From positions 434,001 to 498,000 of the forward strand of contig NZ_JAPEOK010000002.1 of NCBI RefSeq assembly GCF_026341515.1: a stretch of DNA of 64,000 nucleotides, in the 5' to 3' direction. Origin of the DNA: Streptomyces sp. NBC_00878. Its GTDB lineage: Bacteria; Actinomycetota; Actinomycetes; Streptomycetales; Streptomycetaceae. Both the position numbers and the translations under genes were made by a program. Below are positions 1-8,403 of the stretch, piece after piece (position 1 is the first letter of the stretch; the number at the start of each line of letters is the position of its first letter). Under the pieces are notes generated by a model, which saw only the letters and a list, made by a program, of their open reading frames with translations, was not told the origin of the DNA and did no database searches.

Positions 1-61
1 TGGCGGCAGCATGCCGGGCTCAAACGACATGACGGGACTGCCTGAGCGTTAAGGTTCGCCC

Positions 62-1033
62 ATGAAAGCAGCGGTGCACAGCCGGTACGGGCCACCCACC
101 GTGATCCGGATCGACGAGGTGGAAAAACCCTCGATCGGGGACCACGACGTACTCGTTCGGGTGCACGCGACGACGGTCAACCGGACGGACTGCGCCTACC
201 GGGCGGCCAAGCCCTTCTTCATGCGCGCACTCACCGGCCTCGCCCGGCCGCGGCGTGCGGTGCTCGGGACCGAGTACGCGGGAGTGGTGGACGCGGTCGG
301 AAGCGGCGTCACGTCCTTCAGCGTCGGCGACCGGGTGTTCGGCTACAACGAGGGCGCGTTCGGAACCCATGCCGAGTACCTGTCGGTTCCGCACGACGGC
401 GCCATCGCGACCATGCCGAACGGCGTGACGTTCGATCAGGCCGCTCCCGGTACCGAGGGCTCGCACTACGCGCTCGCGTTCGTCAGGAAGGCGGATGTCC
501 AGGCCGGGCAGGACGTCCTCGTTCACGGCGCGACCGGCGCCATCGGCTCGGCGGCCGTGCAACTCCTGAAGCATCACGGGGCCACGGTGACCGCGGTGTG
601 CGGCACGGAGAACTTGGACCTGGTGAAGGGGCTGGGCGCGGACCGGGTCGTCGACTACAAGGCTCAGGACTTCACCAGGGACGAGCAGCGCTACGACGCG
701 GTGTTCGACACGGTCGGCAAGAGCACGTTCGGCCGCTGCAGGCGGTTGTTGAAACCCGGCGGGGTGTATCTGTCCTCGGAACTGGGCCCCTGGTGCCAGA
801 ACCTGCTCCTCCCGCTCGTCACGCCCCTGTTCCGCGGCAGGAAGGTGCGGTTCCCCTTTCCGAAGCAGGACCAGGAGATGGTGCGGTACTTCCGGGGCCT
901 GATGGAGTCGGGCGAATTCAGTCCGGTCATCGACCGACGGTACCCGTTGGAGCGGATCGTCGACGCCTACCGGTATGTCGAGACCGGGCAGAAGACCGGC
1001 AACGTCGTCATCACCGTCGTACCACCGAACTGA
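62..1033 (+). CDS. MDR-family NAD(P)-dependent quinone oxidoreductase / alcohol dehydrogenase
   Basis: The 323-residue protein has the two-domain layout of medium-chain dehydrogenase/reductases: an N-terminal GroES-like domain (about residues 1-120) and a Rossmann domain opening with HGATGAIGSAAV near residue 155, the AxxGxxG nucleotide-binding loop of quinone oxidoreductases. The usual zinc ligands are not evident, which favours a zinc-independent NAD(P)H enone or quinone reductase over a true alcohol dehydrogenase. Length is normal for the family. The ATG has only a weak AAGG upstream. It stands alone, facing the convergent LacI gene. The substrate cannot be told from sequence. Confidence 0.85.
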   Translation: MKAAVHSRYGPPTVIRIDEVEKPSIGDHDVLVRVHATTVNRTDCAYRAAKPFFMRALTGLARPRRAVLGTEYAGVVDAVGSGVTSFSVGDRVFGYNEGAFGTHAEYLSVPHDGAIATMPNGVTFDQAAPGTEGSHYALAFVRKADVQAGQDVLVHGATGAIGSAAVQLLKHHGATVTAVCGTENLDLVKGLGADRVVDYKAQDFTRDEQRYDAVFDTVGKSTFGRCRRLLKPGGVYLSSELGPWCQNLLLPLVTPLFRGRKVRFPFPKQDQEMVRYFRGLMESGEFSPVIDRRYPLERIVDAYRYVETGQKTGNVVITVVPPN

Positions 1034-1129
1034 CCACAGCCGAACGCCCGTTGGCGGCCGGACATCACCGGACCGCACCGGACATCGCGGGGCTGCACCG
1101 GACTTCCACGGGTGTGCCGCCGAGCGGGC

Positions 1130-2134
1130 TCACACCCGCACGGCAGACCCGCGTTCGCTCATCTGCGGCGCGCACAGCACCCGCTTCTTGCGCACGCGCT
1201 TCCCCTCGATCGCCGCGACGGTCAGCCGTGCCGCCTCCGCCGCGATCTGGGTCAGCCCCCAGTCCACCGTGGTCAGCGGTGGTGTGAGCACCCGTGACAC
1301 CGGATGATTGTCGAAACCGACCACGGAGACGTCCCGGCCCACCTCCAGCGAGGCATCCGCCGCCGCCGCGTACACCCCGTACGCCAGCGAGTCCGAGAAA
1401 CAGAACACGGCCGTCGCCGGGCGGGCCCCGTCCAGGACGCGGCGGGCCACCGCCGTCGCCTCGCCCAACTCCTGGGGGCAGGGCACCAGTTCGGCCAGGA
1501 GACCGAGGCGGTCGGCCGCCTCGCGGACATACACGTCGGCGGGACGGTCCGGCGTGCTCGGGCGGGTCGGAGTCAGCACGGTCACCCGGCGGTGGCCGAG
1601 TCCGTGCAGATACTCCAGTACGGCGTCGATGCCGGCCCGGTTGTCGAAGATGACCTGGCCGGCCGTGCGAGCCCGGCTCAACGAGTCGCCGACGGCCACC
1701 ACCGGCAGCGAGTCGGCGATCGCGGCCCAGCCCTTCGCGGAAGGGTTCACCGGAGACACCAGCAGCGCGTCGACCCGCTGGTCGCGCAGTTGCTTGGCGA
1801 GGGCCAGTTCACGGTCGGGGTCGCCGCCCGCGTCGAGGATCAGCGCGTAGCGGTCGCCGGCCAGCAGCTCCCGGCCGATGGCCGCCATCAGCTGCTGCTG
1901 CCAGAGGTCCTGGAGGTCGCCCGCGAGAACGCCGACCATGCTGGTACGGCCGCTGACCAGTGCGCGGGCGATGGGATCGGCCTCGTAGCCGAGTTCGGCC
2001 GCGGCCTGGCGCACCCGCTCCTCGGTCTCCTTCGAGACGTGTTTGCCGCGCAGGGCGTAGGAGACGGCGGCGGTGGAGAGGCCCGTGGCCTCGGCCACCT
2101 CCCGAAGGGTGGTGCGCTTATGGGGCCTGGCCAT
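1130..2134 (-). CDS. LacI-family transcriptional regulator
   Basis: The 334-residue protein begins MARPHKRTTLREVAEATGLS, the classical LacI N-terminal helix-turn-helix and hinge, followed by a periplasmic-binding-protein-like effector domain with the usual repeats (GVLAGDLQD, VVAVGDS, VVGFDNHP). An in-frame start 24 codons upstream would add a non-conserved tail, so the ATG at 2134 is preferred. It is divergent from the amidohydrolase/cupin operon at 2404-3836, and two LacI-type half-palindromes with a central CG lie in the intervening DNA. Repression of that operon, relieved by a small ligand (often a sugar in this family), is inferred. Confidence 0.9.
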   Translation of the reverse strand: MARPHKRTTLREVAEATGLSTAAVSYALRGKHVSKETEERVRQAAAELGYEADPIARALVSGRTSMVGVLAGDLQDLWQQQLMAAIGRELLAGDRYALILDAGGDPDRELALAKQLRDQRVDALLVSPVNPSAKGWAAIADSLPVVAVGDSLSRARTAGQVIFDNRAGIDAVLEYLHGLGHRRVTVLTPTRPSTPDRPADVYVREAADRLGLLAELVPCPQELGEATAVARRVLDGARPATAVFCFSDSLAYGVYAAAADASLEVGRDVSVVGFDNHPVSRVLTPPLTTVDWGLTQIAAEAARLTVAAIEGKRVRKKRVLCAPQMSERGSAVRV

Positions 2135-2300
2135 GCCGGGAAGCCTACCGGGACGCGTCCGCATTGTGGGCACGCGGCCCGCCGACGCCGCCGCGATCCC
2201 GTCCACACTCCGGGCGCGGCCCCGTCCGTACTCCGGCCCTGCCTCGTCCGTACTCGGGCGTCATTCCGTGCGCGGGCCTCGCATGCCCGTCGACGCATGC

Positions 2301-2355
2301 TTGACACAGCCGCTTGTTAATCGCTTAAGTTAACCGTATCAGTGAAACGCTTAAC
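2301..2355 (+). promoter_or_regulatory. Promoter-like region with two LacI-type operators
   Basis: This AT-rich stretch in otherwise GC-rich DNA has a TTGACA hexamer (2301-2306), a TTAAGT -10-like hexamer about 18 nt on, and two near-palindromes with central CG: TTAATCGCTTAA (2317-2328) and GTGAAACGCTTAAC (2342-2355), centres 26 bp apart. This is the expected form of a LacI/GalR operator pair and sits between the divergent regulator and its likely target operon. Function is inferred from position and symmetry. Confidence 0.55.
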
Positions 2356-2403
2356 AAAGGTTGACCGCTTCTCGTTCCCCTTGCCGGCCCCGAGGACCGC
2401 CGC

Positions 2404-3339
2404 GTGCCCACCGACGTCCACCAGCACATCTGGCCACCCGACTTCATCGAGTTGCTGCGCTCCCGCACGACACCGCCGTACCTCGACGGCCGGCTTCTGC
2501 ATGTCGACGGCGAACCGCCGTACGAGATCGACCCGGCCGACCACGACATCCCGGCCCGCACGCGTCTTGCCGCAACCGACGGTCTCCGCCTCGCCCTCGT
2601 CTCGCTCTCCAGCCCCCTCGGCATCGAGTACCTGCCGCCCGCCGAGGCCGCCCCGCTGCTGGCCGCGTTCCACGACGGAGCCCTCGCGCTCCCGGCCCCC
2701 TTCGGCGTCTGGGCCTCTCCCTGCCTGTCGGCACCGGACCCCGAGGCCGTCGAACACGAACTCGGTCGCGGCTGCGTGGGCCTCCAACTACCCGCCACCG
2801 CGCTCCTCGACGCGGCCGGCTGGGCCCGGTGCGGACCCCTCCTCGACGTCCTCACCCATCACGGCAAACCCCTCTTCATCCACCCGGGCGCGGCCCAGGC
2901 CACCCCCGACGCCCCGCCTTGGTGGCCCGCCCTGGTCCCGTACGTGCACCAGATGCACGCGTCCTGGTTCGCCTTCCGCACCTTCGGCCGCGCCCGCCAC
3001 CCCCACCTGCGCGTCTGCTTCGCCGCCCTCGCGGGGCTAGCCCCACTCCATGGCGAACGGCTCGCGATGCGCGGCGGAGGGCGGGGCCAGGTCGACTTCG
3101 ACGCGTTCTACGAGACCTCCTCCTACGGAACTCGCGCCGTGGACGCGGTCGTTCGCGCCGTCGGCATCGACGTGGTCGTCGGCGGCAGCGACCGCCCGTA
3201 CGCGCCTCCCGTCATCCCCGACCTCGGCGCGGCGGCCGCCGTCCACGCGCTGCGCACCGCCAACCCCGCCCGCCTCCTGTACGGCCGAGACCCAGCCGTG
3301 CCCCCGTGGCGGACCCACCCCGAAGGGAGCCACTCATGA
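2404..3339 (+). CDS. Amidohydrolase-2 family metal-dependent hydrolase
   Basis: The 311-residue protein starts MPTDVHQHIWP, with the N-terminal HxH metal-binding motif typical of amidohydrolase-2 TIM barrels (decarboxylase/ACMSD-like enzymes). A further metal-ligand candidate is FIHPG near residue 160, and a late Asp lies in GGSDRPYAPP. The stop overlaps the next gene by ATGA (3336-3339), indicating translational coupling with the cupin. It lies downstream of a LacI-controlled promoter region. A role in degrading a small carboxylated or lactone compound is plausible, but the substrate is unknown. Confidence 0.8.
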   Translation: MPTDVHQHIWPPDFIELLRSRTTPPYLDGRLLHVDGEPPYEIDPADHDIPARTRLAATDGLRLALVSLSSPLGIEYLPPAEAAPLLAAFHDGALALPAPFGVWASPCLSAPDPEAVEHELGRGCVGLQLPATALLDAAGWARCGPLLDVLTHHGKPLFIHPGAAQATPDAPPWWPALVPYVHQMHASWFAFRTFGRARHPHLRVCFAALAGLAPLHGERLAMRGGGRGQVDFDAFYETSSYGTRAVDAVVRAVGIDVVVGGSDRPYAPPVIPDLGAAAAVHALRTANPARLLYGRDPAVPPWRTHPEGSHS

Positions 3340-3836
3340 CGTACGAGTCCCTGCCCGACCGCACCCTCGACAAGCGCGAACTCCAAGCGCTGGTCGACGA
3401 CCTCGCCACCCGCCCCGACCTCTGGCGCGCCCAGGTCGCCTTCTCCGACGAGCAGCGGCACTACGCGTCCCTGTACCGGGACGAATACGTCGACGTCTGG
3501 CTGCTGTGCTGGACCCGGCGGAACGACACCGGCTGGCACGACCACGACATCTCCGCGGGCGCCGTCGGCGTCGTCCAAGGCGCACTCCACGAGTCCAACC
3601 CACGCATCGGCGGCAGCCACGTGTCCGTCACCGTCGGAACCGGCGAGTCGTTCTGCTTCGGCCCCGAGCACATCCACCGGCTCACCGGCGCCACCGACGA
3701 CGCCGTCTCGATCCACGCCTACTCGCCGCCACTGTGGCGCCTGGGCCAGTACGACATCACCGCGGACGGCCTGATGCGCCGGATCTCGGTCTCGTACGCG
3801 GATGAGCTGCGCCCGCTGGACACTCCGGCCGCCTGA
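3336..3836 (+). CDS. Cysteine dioxygenase-like cupin
   Basis: The 166-residue cupin has the metal motif TGWHDHDISAGAVGVVQGAL (His-x-His with a downstream acidic residue in the beta-barrel) and a second His in FCFGPEHIHRL, matching the cysteine dioxygenase/thiol dioxygenase superfamily that binds one Fe(II). The start is fixed by the ATGA overlap with the amidohydrolase. The two genes form a compact operon and probably act in one catabolic route. Whether cysteine itself is the substrate cannot be decided, since many Streptomyces paralogues are uncharacterised. Confidence 0.8.
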   Translation: MTYESLPDRTLDKRELQALVDDLATRPDLWRAQVAFSDEQRHYASLYRDEYVDVWLLCWTRRNDTGWHDHDISAGAVGVVQGALHESNPRIGGSHVSVTVGTGESFCFGPEHIHRLTGATDDAVSIHAYSPPLWRLGQYDITADGLMRRISVSYADELRPLDTPAA

Positions 3837-3870
3837 AGCGGTGGCATGTCAGGGCATCGGCGGGATGCGC

Positions 3871-4293
3871 TCAGCCGCCGGCCCAGGTGCGCAGTTGGCC
3901 GGCGATCTGAGCCACGCCCAGGGTGCCGGTGCCTGTGCCGGCACCGCCGGCGTCCCGGACCAGGGCCACGGCGTCCTTGGGCTGGTAGGTCAGACGATGC
4001 CCGTTGAGGGCGAGATAGGCCTCGCACGAGTGCCAGGCGAAGGCCTCGTTGGAGTGCTCAAGGCAGGGAAGCCGCACCAAGGTTTGCAGCAGTGCCGCGG
4101 CCTTCAGGTACGGCGAACCGTAGATGTCGCGGTCCATCGCGTGTGCGGTGACGCGTGCGACGGCCGCGTAGAGCGGGCCGTAGTCGTCGACCTGGGGGTC
4201 ACCGTCGAGGAGCTCGGCCGCGTGCAGCAGGAACTGGAGGTCGAGAGGCTGGGGCTGCGGGGAATCGGACTGCGGGGGATCAGGGTGGCTCAC
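3871..4293 (-). CDS. Fic/Doc-like toxin component with degenerate Fic motif
   Basis: The 140-residue protein resembles the Doc-type toxin annotated in many streptomycetes. The segment LEHSNEAFAWHSCEAYLALN aligns with the canonical HPFxDGNKRTA...FLALNG helix, but catalytic His, Asp and Arg positions are replaced and only the Asn and the ALNG tail are kept. Classical AMP- or phosphate-transfer activity is therefore doubtful. It overlaps the upstream small protein by ATGA, the usual antitoxin-toxin arrangement. The toxin assignment rests on family resemblance and context. Confidence 0.65.
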   Translation of the reverse strand: MSHPDPPQSDSPQPQPLDLQFLLHAAELLDGDPQVDDYGPLYAAVARVTAHAMDRDIYGSPYLKAAALLQTLVRLPCLEHSNEAFAWHSCEAYLALNGHRLTYQPKDAVALVRDAGGAGTGTGTLGVAQIAGQLRTWAGG

Positions 4294-4589
4294 GCGGCGT
4301 GGCCCTGCTTGCCCGGCGCCAGCTCACGGCGGGCGAGCCGTTCGGCATTCCGGTGCTCCGCGGACGGGTCGACGGCGCTCGGCTCGGCCGCGAAAGCAGC
4401 CCCGGAGAAGGCCATCGAGTTCCGGAAGGCATGGAGGAAGGCCTCCTCGACGGCGGTCGCGCGGGCGTAGGCCGCGGACAGGATGTATTCCTGCAGGCTG
4501 ACCCCCTCCTTTCGGGCGGCGGCCTCGATGGCGGCCTTCTGCGAGGGGTCCGGGAAGCGCAGGTTCATGGCTTTCGGAGAATTCGACAT
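4290..4589 (-). CDS. Ribbon-helix-helix-type antitoxin
   Basis: The 99-residue protein opens MSNSPKAMNLRFPDPSQKAA, a beta-strand followed by two helices (KEGVSLQEYILSAAYARA) as in MetJ/Arc-type antitoxins, then an acidic, Ala-rich tail that could bind the toxin. The start at 4589 is chosen because the RHH fold begins there; a longer frame reaches upstream but is unlike a protein. It precedes the toxin and overlaps it by 4 bases. Three 9-bp iterons lie immediately before the start codon and probably mediate autorepression. Confidence 0.7.
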   Translation of the reverse strand: MSNSPKAMNLRFPDPSQKAAIEAAARKEGVSLQEYILSAAYARATAVEEAFLHAFRNSMAFSGAAFAAEPSAVDPSAEHRNAERLARRELAPGKQGHAA

Positions 4590-4613
4590 GGTACCGACGG
4601 TACCAGTAGTACC
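4590..4613. promoter_or_regulatory. Three 9-bp-spaced GTACC iterons at the antitoxin start
   Basis: The motif NGTACC occurs at 4590-4595, 4599-4604 and 4608-4613 with an exact 9-bp period; the first two copies are the palindrome GGTACC. The array abuts the antitoxin ATG on the opposite strand. RHH antitoxins bind short repeats cooperatively at similar spacing, so an autoregulatory operator is a reasonable inference. Confidence 0.5.
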
Positions 4614-4731
4614 GCCGGTCGTCAGGATCGAGCCGTTCGCGGACCGCACCCACTTCGCGATGAGTTTCGCCGGCGCGATCGGTCTATGCGTACAAGGGCT
4701 GTCTGATGCCCTCGGACGCATGGGAGAAGTG

Positions 4732-5319
4732 ATGGGCACCGTGGTGATGCACAGCGTCGTTTCCGTGGACGGCTTCATCGCCGACTCGGACGATCAGGTG
4801 GGCCCGCTGTTCGACTGGTACTTCAACGGCGAGGCCGAGCTCGTCGCCGGCGGCACGATGAAGGTCTCCAAGGTCTCGGCCGAGTACGTCCGGCCGATGT
4901 GGGCGGGCATCGGGTCGATGGTGATCGGGCGTCACCTCTTCGACATCACCAACGGCTGGGAGGGGGCGCCGCCGGCCGGCGAACACGTGGTTGTGGTGTC
5001 GCACCGGCCCAAGCCCGACGGGTGGCACCCCGAGGCGTCATACCACTTCGTCGGCGATGTGGCACAGGCGATCGCGAAGGCCCAGGAACTCGCGGGGGAG
5101 CGCACCGTCGCCGTGGCGGCGGGCGAGGTCGGCGGGCAGGCGTTCGCGCTCGGTCTGGTGGACGAGGTGGCGATGGATGTGGTGCCTGTGGTCTTCGGCT
5201 CGGGCAAGCGGTACTTCGGGTCGGCCGACGGCCGCCATCTGCTGGAGGATCCGCACACGGTGATTCAGGGCGACCGGGTGCTGCACCTGCTCTATCGAGT
5301 CCGCCGCGCTTGGTCATAG
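4732..5319 (+). CDS. Dihydrofolate reductase-like (RibD C-terminal) protein
   Basis: The 195-residue protein begins MGTVVMHSVVSVDGFIADSD, the hallmark N-terminus of the small RibD-C/DHFR-like family in actinomycetes, and ends in the family pattern (VDEVAMDVVPVVFGSGKRYF). A good GGGAGAAG site lies just upstream of the ATG at 4732; a longer in-frame ORF extends into the antitoxin region and is rejected. Members bind NADPH but most have no known substrate. It is divergent from the toxin-antitoxin pair and followed by an ArsR/SRPBCC operon. Confidence 0.82.
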   Translation: MGTVVMHSVVSVDGFIADSDDQVGPLFDWYFNGEAELVAGGTMKVSKVSAEYVRPMWAGIGSMVIGRHLFDITNGWEGAPPAGEHVVVVSHRPKPDGWHPEASYHFVGDVAQAIAKAQELAGERTVAVAAGEVGGQAFALGLVDEVAMDVVPVVFGSGKRYFGSADGRHLLEDPHTVIQGDRVLHLLYRVRRAWS

Positions 5320-5382
5320 ACGGGGGCCGGGCCACCGATCACGCCTTGCTCAGCTCGGTGGCACGGGCTAACGTGTAACCAA

Positions 5383-5775
<393 letters not shown>

Positions 5776-5776
5776 C

Positions 5777-6274
5777 ATGACTGTGATCGACGTTCAGAAG
5801 AACCCTGAAGCCCTCGCGCTGACGCTCACCGCGCGGTTCGACGCGCCGCCGGCGCGGGTGTGGCAGGTCTGGCAGGACCCGCGCCAGCTGGAGCGGTGGT
5901 GGGGCCCGCCGACCTACCCCGCGACCGTTGTCGACCATGACCTGGTACCGGGCGGCGCTGTCACGTACTTCATGACCGGGCCGGAAGGCGACAAGCACTT
6001 CGGCTGGTGGCGCATCCTGTCCGTCGACAGCCCGCACCGGCTGGAGTTCGAGGACGGCTTCGGCGACGACTCCGGGCGCCCCAACCCGGACATGCCCACC
6101 ATGAACGTCCGTGTGCGGCTCACCGCGGAGGGCGAGACGGCCACCCTGATGACGGTCGAGAGCACCTTCCCCACACCCGAGGCGATGGAACAGCTGATGT
6201 CCATGGGCGCGGACGAGGGCATGTCCGCGGCCATGGGCCAGATCGACGCCCTGCTGGCCGACAGCACTGCCTGA
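5777..6274 (+). CDS. SRPBCC (AHSA1-like) domain protein
   Basis: The 165-residue protein has the START/AHSA1 signature: ARFDAPPARVWQVWQDPRQL near the N-terminus, then WWGPPTYPATVVDHDLVPGG and a C-terminal helix with GMSAAMGQIDALLA. Such proteins form a hydrophobic ligand cavity. In actinomycetes they commonly follow an ArsR repressor, as here, with one base between the genes. The ligand is unknown. A strong hairpin follows the stop. Confidence 0.85.
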   Translation: MTVIDVQKNPEALALTLTARFDAPPARVWQVWQDPRQLERWWGPPTYPATVVDHDLVPGGAVTYFMTGPEGDKHFGWWRILSVDSPHRLEFEDGFGDDSGRPNPDMPTMNVRVRLTAEGETATLMTVESTFPTPEAMEQLMSMGADEGMSAAMGQIDALLADSTA

Positions 6275-6296
6275 CGGGGAGATCCGCCGTGCCTTC

Positions 6297-6342
6297 GCGC
6301 ACCCCCGCGGACAGCGGTTCGTGAGGGTGCGCGGGGGTGCGC
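6297..6342. terminator. Bidirectional hairpin terminator
   Basis: A perfect 13-bp inverted repeat, GCGCACCCCCGCG (6297-6309) and CGCGGGGGTGCGC (6330-6342), with a 20-nt loop, lies between the convergent SRPBCC and universal stress protein genes. It lacks a T-tract, as is usual for Streptomyces terminators. Confidence 0.7.
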
Positions 6343-6405
6343 CGGGCGTCGGCGGCAGTCAGCGGCTGCGGCCCGTGCCCCGCGGCCGCTCTCCGTGCGG
6401 GTGGT

Positions 6406-6822
6406 TCACGGTTCGGTCGGCACGCAGAGGACCGGGACGGTCGACAGGTGCAGGAGCTTGTGGGGAGTCGAGCCCAGCAGCGCCCCGCGCATCGGGCTCT
6501 CACCCCAGCTGCCCACCACGATGCACCTCGCCTCATGACTCGACGCGGCATCGATCAGCGCCTGGGCCGGCTTCTGGTCGATGATTTCGACGGTGGTCCG
6601 TACGCCGGCCTCGTCGGCCACCCTGACAGCGTGATCGAGCGCGACGCGTCCGGCCTCGCGGACGGCTTCCTGGTGAGCCCCGTACTCCTCGCCCATGGCC
6701 CCCGGGGCCGCCGCGCCGTAGACCAGAACGAGGGGCTCGTCGAACGCGGCGGACACCTCGATCGCGACCCGCAGTGCGCGTGCCGCGCCCGGGGACTCGT
6801 CGTATCCGAGGACGACCGACAT
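6406..6822 (-). CDS. Universal stress protein (UspA family)
   Basis: The 138-residue single-domain UspA protein begins MSVVLGYDESPGAARALRVA. It contains the ATP-binding type G-2x-G-9x-G(S/T) region in VVGSWGESPMRGALLGST followed by KLLHLSTVPVLCVP, so nucleotide binding is likely. The start at 6822 follows a good AGGAGTCCTGAG site; an ORF start 14 codons upstream is not conserved in form. It is one base downstream of the APC permease on the same strand and is probably co-transcribed, a pairing seen for several transporters. Confidence 0.9.
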   Translation of the reverse strand: MSVVLGYDESPGAARALRVAIEVSAAFDEPLVLVYGAAAPGAMGEEYGAHQEAVREAGRVALDHAVRVADEAGVRTTVEIIDQKPAQALIDAASSHEARCIVVGSWGESPMRGALLGSTPHKLLHLSTVPVLCVPTEP

Positions 6823-6823
6823 C

Positions 6824-8317
6824 TCAGGACTCCTTGCCGTGGACGAGGTCGGCGTCGACCACACCTGGGCGTTCCGACCAGAACACCGGCGACATCAGCC
6901 GCCATACGACCATGAGCACCACACCCGCGAGGGCGATGCCGATGCCGATGACGAGTGGGGGACCGAGGCCGAACCACGAGACACCGCTGTAGGAGTTCGC
7001 GGGGTCGGACATGTCCGAGACCGATTCCACCAGCAGCCACGCCAGCAGTCCGGCGCCGACCAGGGGACCCAGGCCGATGAGTACGAAGAAGCGGACGCTC
7101 TCGGTCAGAAGGCGGCGGTAGTAGACCGCGCAGGCGACGCCGGTGAGCGCGTAGTAGAACGCGATCAGCAACGACAGCGCGGTGAGCGAGTCGAAGAGGG
7201 CGTTGGTGCTGATCTGGTTGACAACGAGATACCAGACGATGGCGATGCCGGCGACCCACCACGTACTCACGTCGGGGGTGCGGAACCGCGGGTGGATGCG
7301 AGCGAACTGCGCGGGCAGCGCGTGCCGGCGCGCCATGGACAGCGCCGTGCGCGACGCCGGGATGATCGTCGTCTGCGTCGATGCCAGCGCGGACGTCGAC
7401 ACCGCCAGCAGGACGACCCAGTCCCAACTGCCCATCACCTCGCCGGCGAGCAGGGCGAAGATGAACTCCTCCTCGTCGGCGTTCTCGGCCAGGTAGGCCG
7501 TTCCGGCGTAGGCGACGACCGCGTAACCGACCGACACATAGGTCACCAGCAGCACGACCGTCGACCAGACGCCCGCCTTGCCCGGAGCGGTGGCGGAGTT
7601 CTCGACCTCCTCGGTGAGATTGACCGCCGACTCCCAGCCCCAGTAGATGAACACGCCCAGCAGCAGGGCACTTGTCAGCGTCGCGCCTCCGGCGCCGAAG
7701 GGGTTCAGCCAGTCGAGGGCCGGTTTGACGGAATCGAAGTCGGTCGTGCCGGCGTACACCCGGTAGAGCGCCACCACGACGAAGGCGAGCAGGCAGGCGA
7801 CCTGCGCGAGGATGAGGACGTTCTGCACCTTGGCCGACACCTCTGTGCCGATGACGCACAGCGCCGTCATCACGAGGATGAGCAGTACCGCGAGCAACTG
7901 GCGTACGAAGTCGTTGTCGACCCAGCTGTCGAGGCCGAAGGCGAGCAGGGCGAAACTCACGGCGACGTCCGCCAGCGACCCGACCACCAGGACTCCGGTC
8001 ATCGCGATGGCCCAGCCGCCGAGCCAGCCGGTCCACGGTCCCATGGCCCGGGTGACCCACGAGAAGGTCGTACCGCAGTCCTGGTCGACCTTGTTGAGGT
8101 AGTAGAACGCCGAGGCGATAAACAGCATCGGCACGAACGACGCGACCATCACCCCAGGGGCGTAGATGCCCACCAGTGCCACGATCGGACCGATGACCGC
8201 GGCCAGCGAGTACGCCGGGGAGGTGGCGTTGAGACCGATGACGAGTGCGTCGACGAACCCGATGGCATTGGCCTTCAACCCGTCAGGGGGGCGTGCGTCC
8301 GCAATGTCGTTGGCCAT
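6824..8317 (-). CDS. APC-superfamily amino acid/polyamine permease
   Basis: The 497-residue integral membrane protein has about 12 hydrophobic segments and the APC signature in TM1 (GLNATSPAYSLAAVIGPIVA) and TM6-like region (FIYWGWESAVNLTEEVENS). It should import an amino acid, polyamine or amine using a cation gradient. Its C-terminal end directly precedes the Usp gene, suggesting regulation of uptake by stress or nucleotide. A short AT-rich region before the start (about 8325-8385) is the likely promoter. The substrate cannot be assigned. Confidence 0.9.
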   Translation of the reverse strand: MANDIADARPPDGLKANAIGFVDALVIGLNATSPAYSLAAVIGPIVALVGIYAPGVMVASFVPMLFIASAFYYLNKVDQDCGTTFSWVTRAMGPWTGWLGGWAIAMTGVLVVGSLADVAVSFALLAFGLDSWVDNDFVRQLLAVLLILVMTALCVIGTEVSAKVQNVLILAQVACLLAFVVVALYRVYAGTTDFDSVKPALDWLNPFGAGGATLTSALLLGVFIYWGWESAVNLTEEVENSATAPGKAGVWSTVVLLVTYVSVGYAVVAYAGTAYLAENADEEEFIFALLAGEVMGSWDWVVLLAVSTSALASTQTTIIPASRTALSMARRHALPAQFARIHPRFRTPDVSTWWVAGIAIVWYLVVNQISTNALFDSLTALSLLIAFYYALTGVACAVYYRRLLTESVRFFVLIGLGPLVGAGLLAWLLVESVSDMSDPANSYSGVSWFGLGPPLVIGIGIALAGVVLMVVWRLMSPVFWSERPGVVDADLVHGKES

Positions 8318-8403
8318 GTTCCCTCGCTCCGGTTGTGAGTGAATCCATACAACAGGGCGTTATGGAACTTTTTACGCTATTAAGGGCCGCTCGGATACGC
8401 ATG

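Noticed and set aside
3871..4589. A standard active Fic AMP-transferase.
   Set aside because: The catalytic His and most of the Fic motif are missing.
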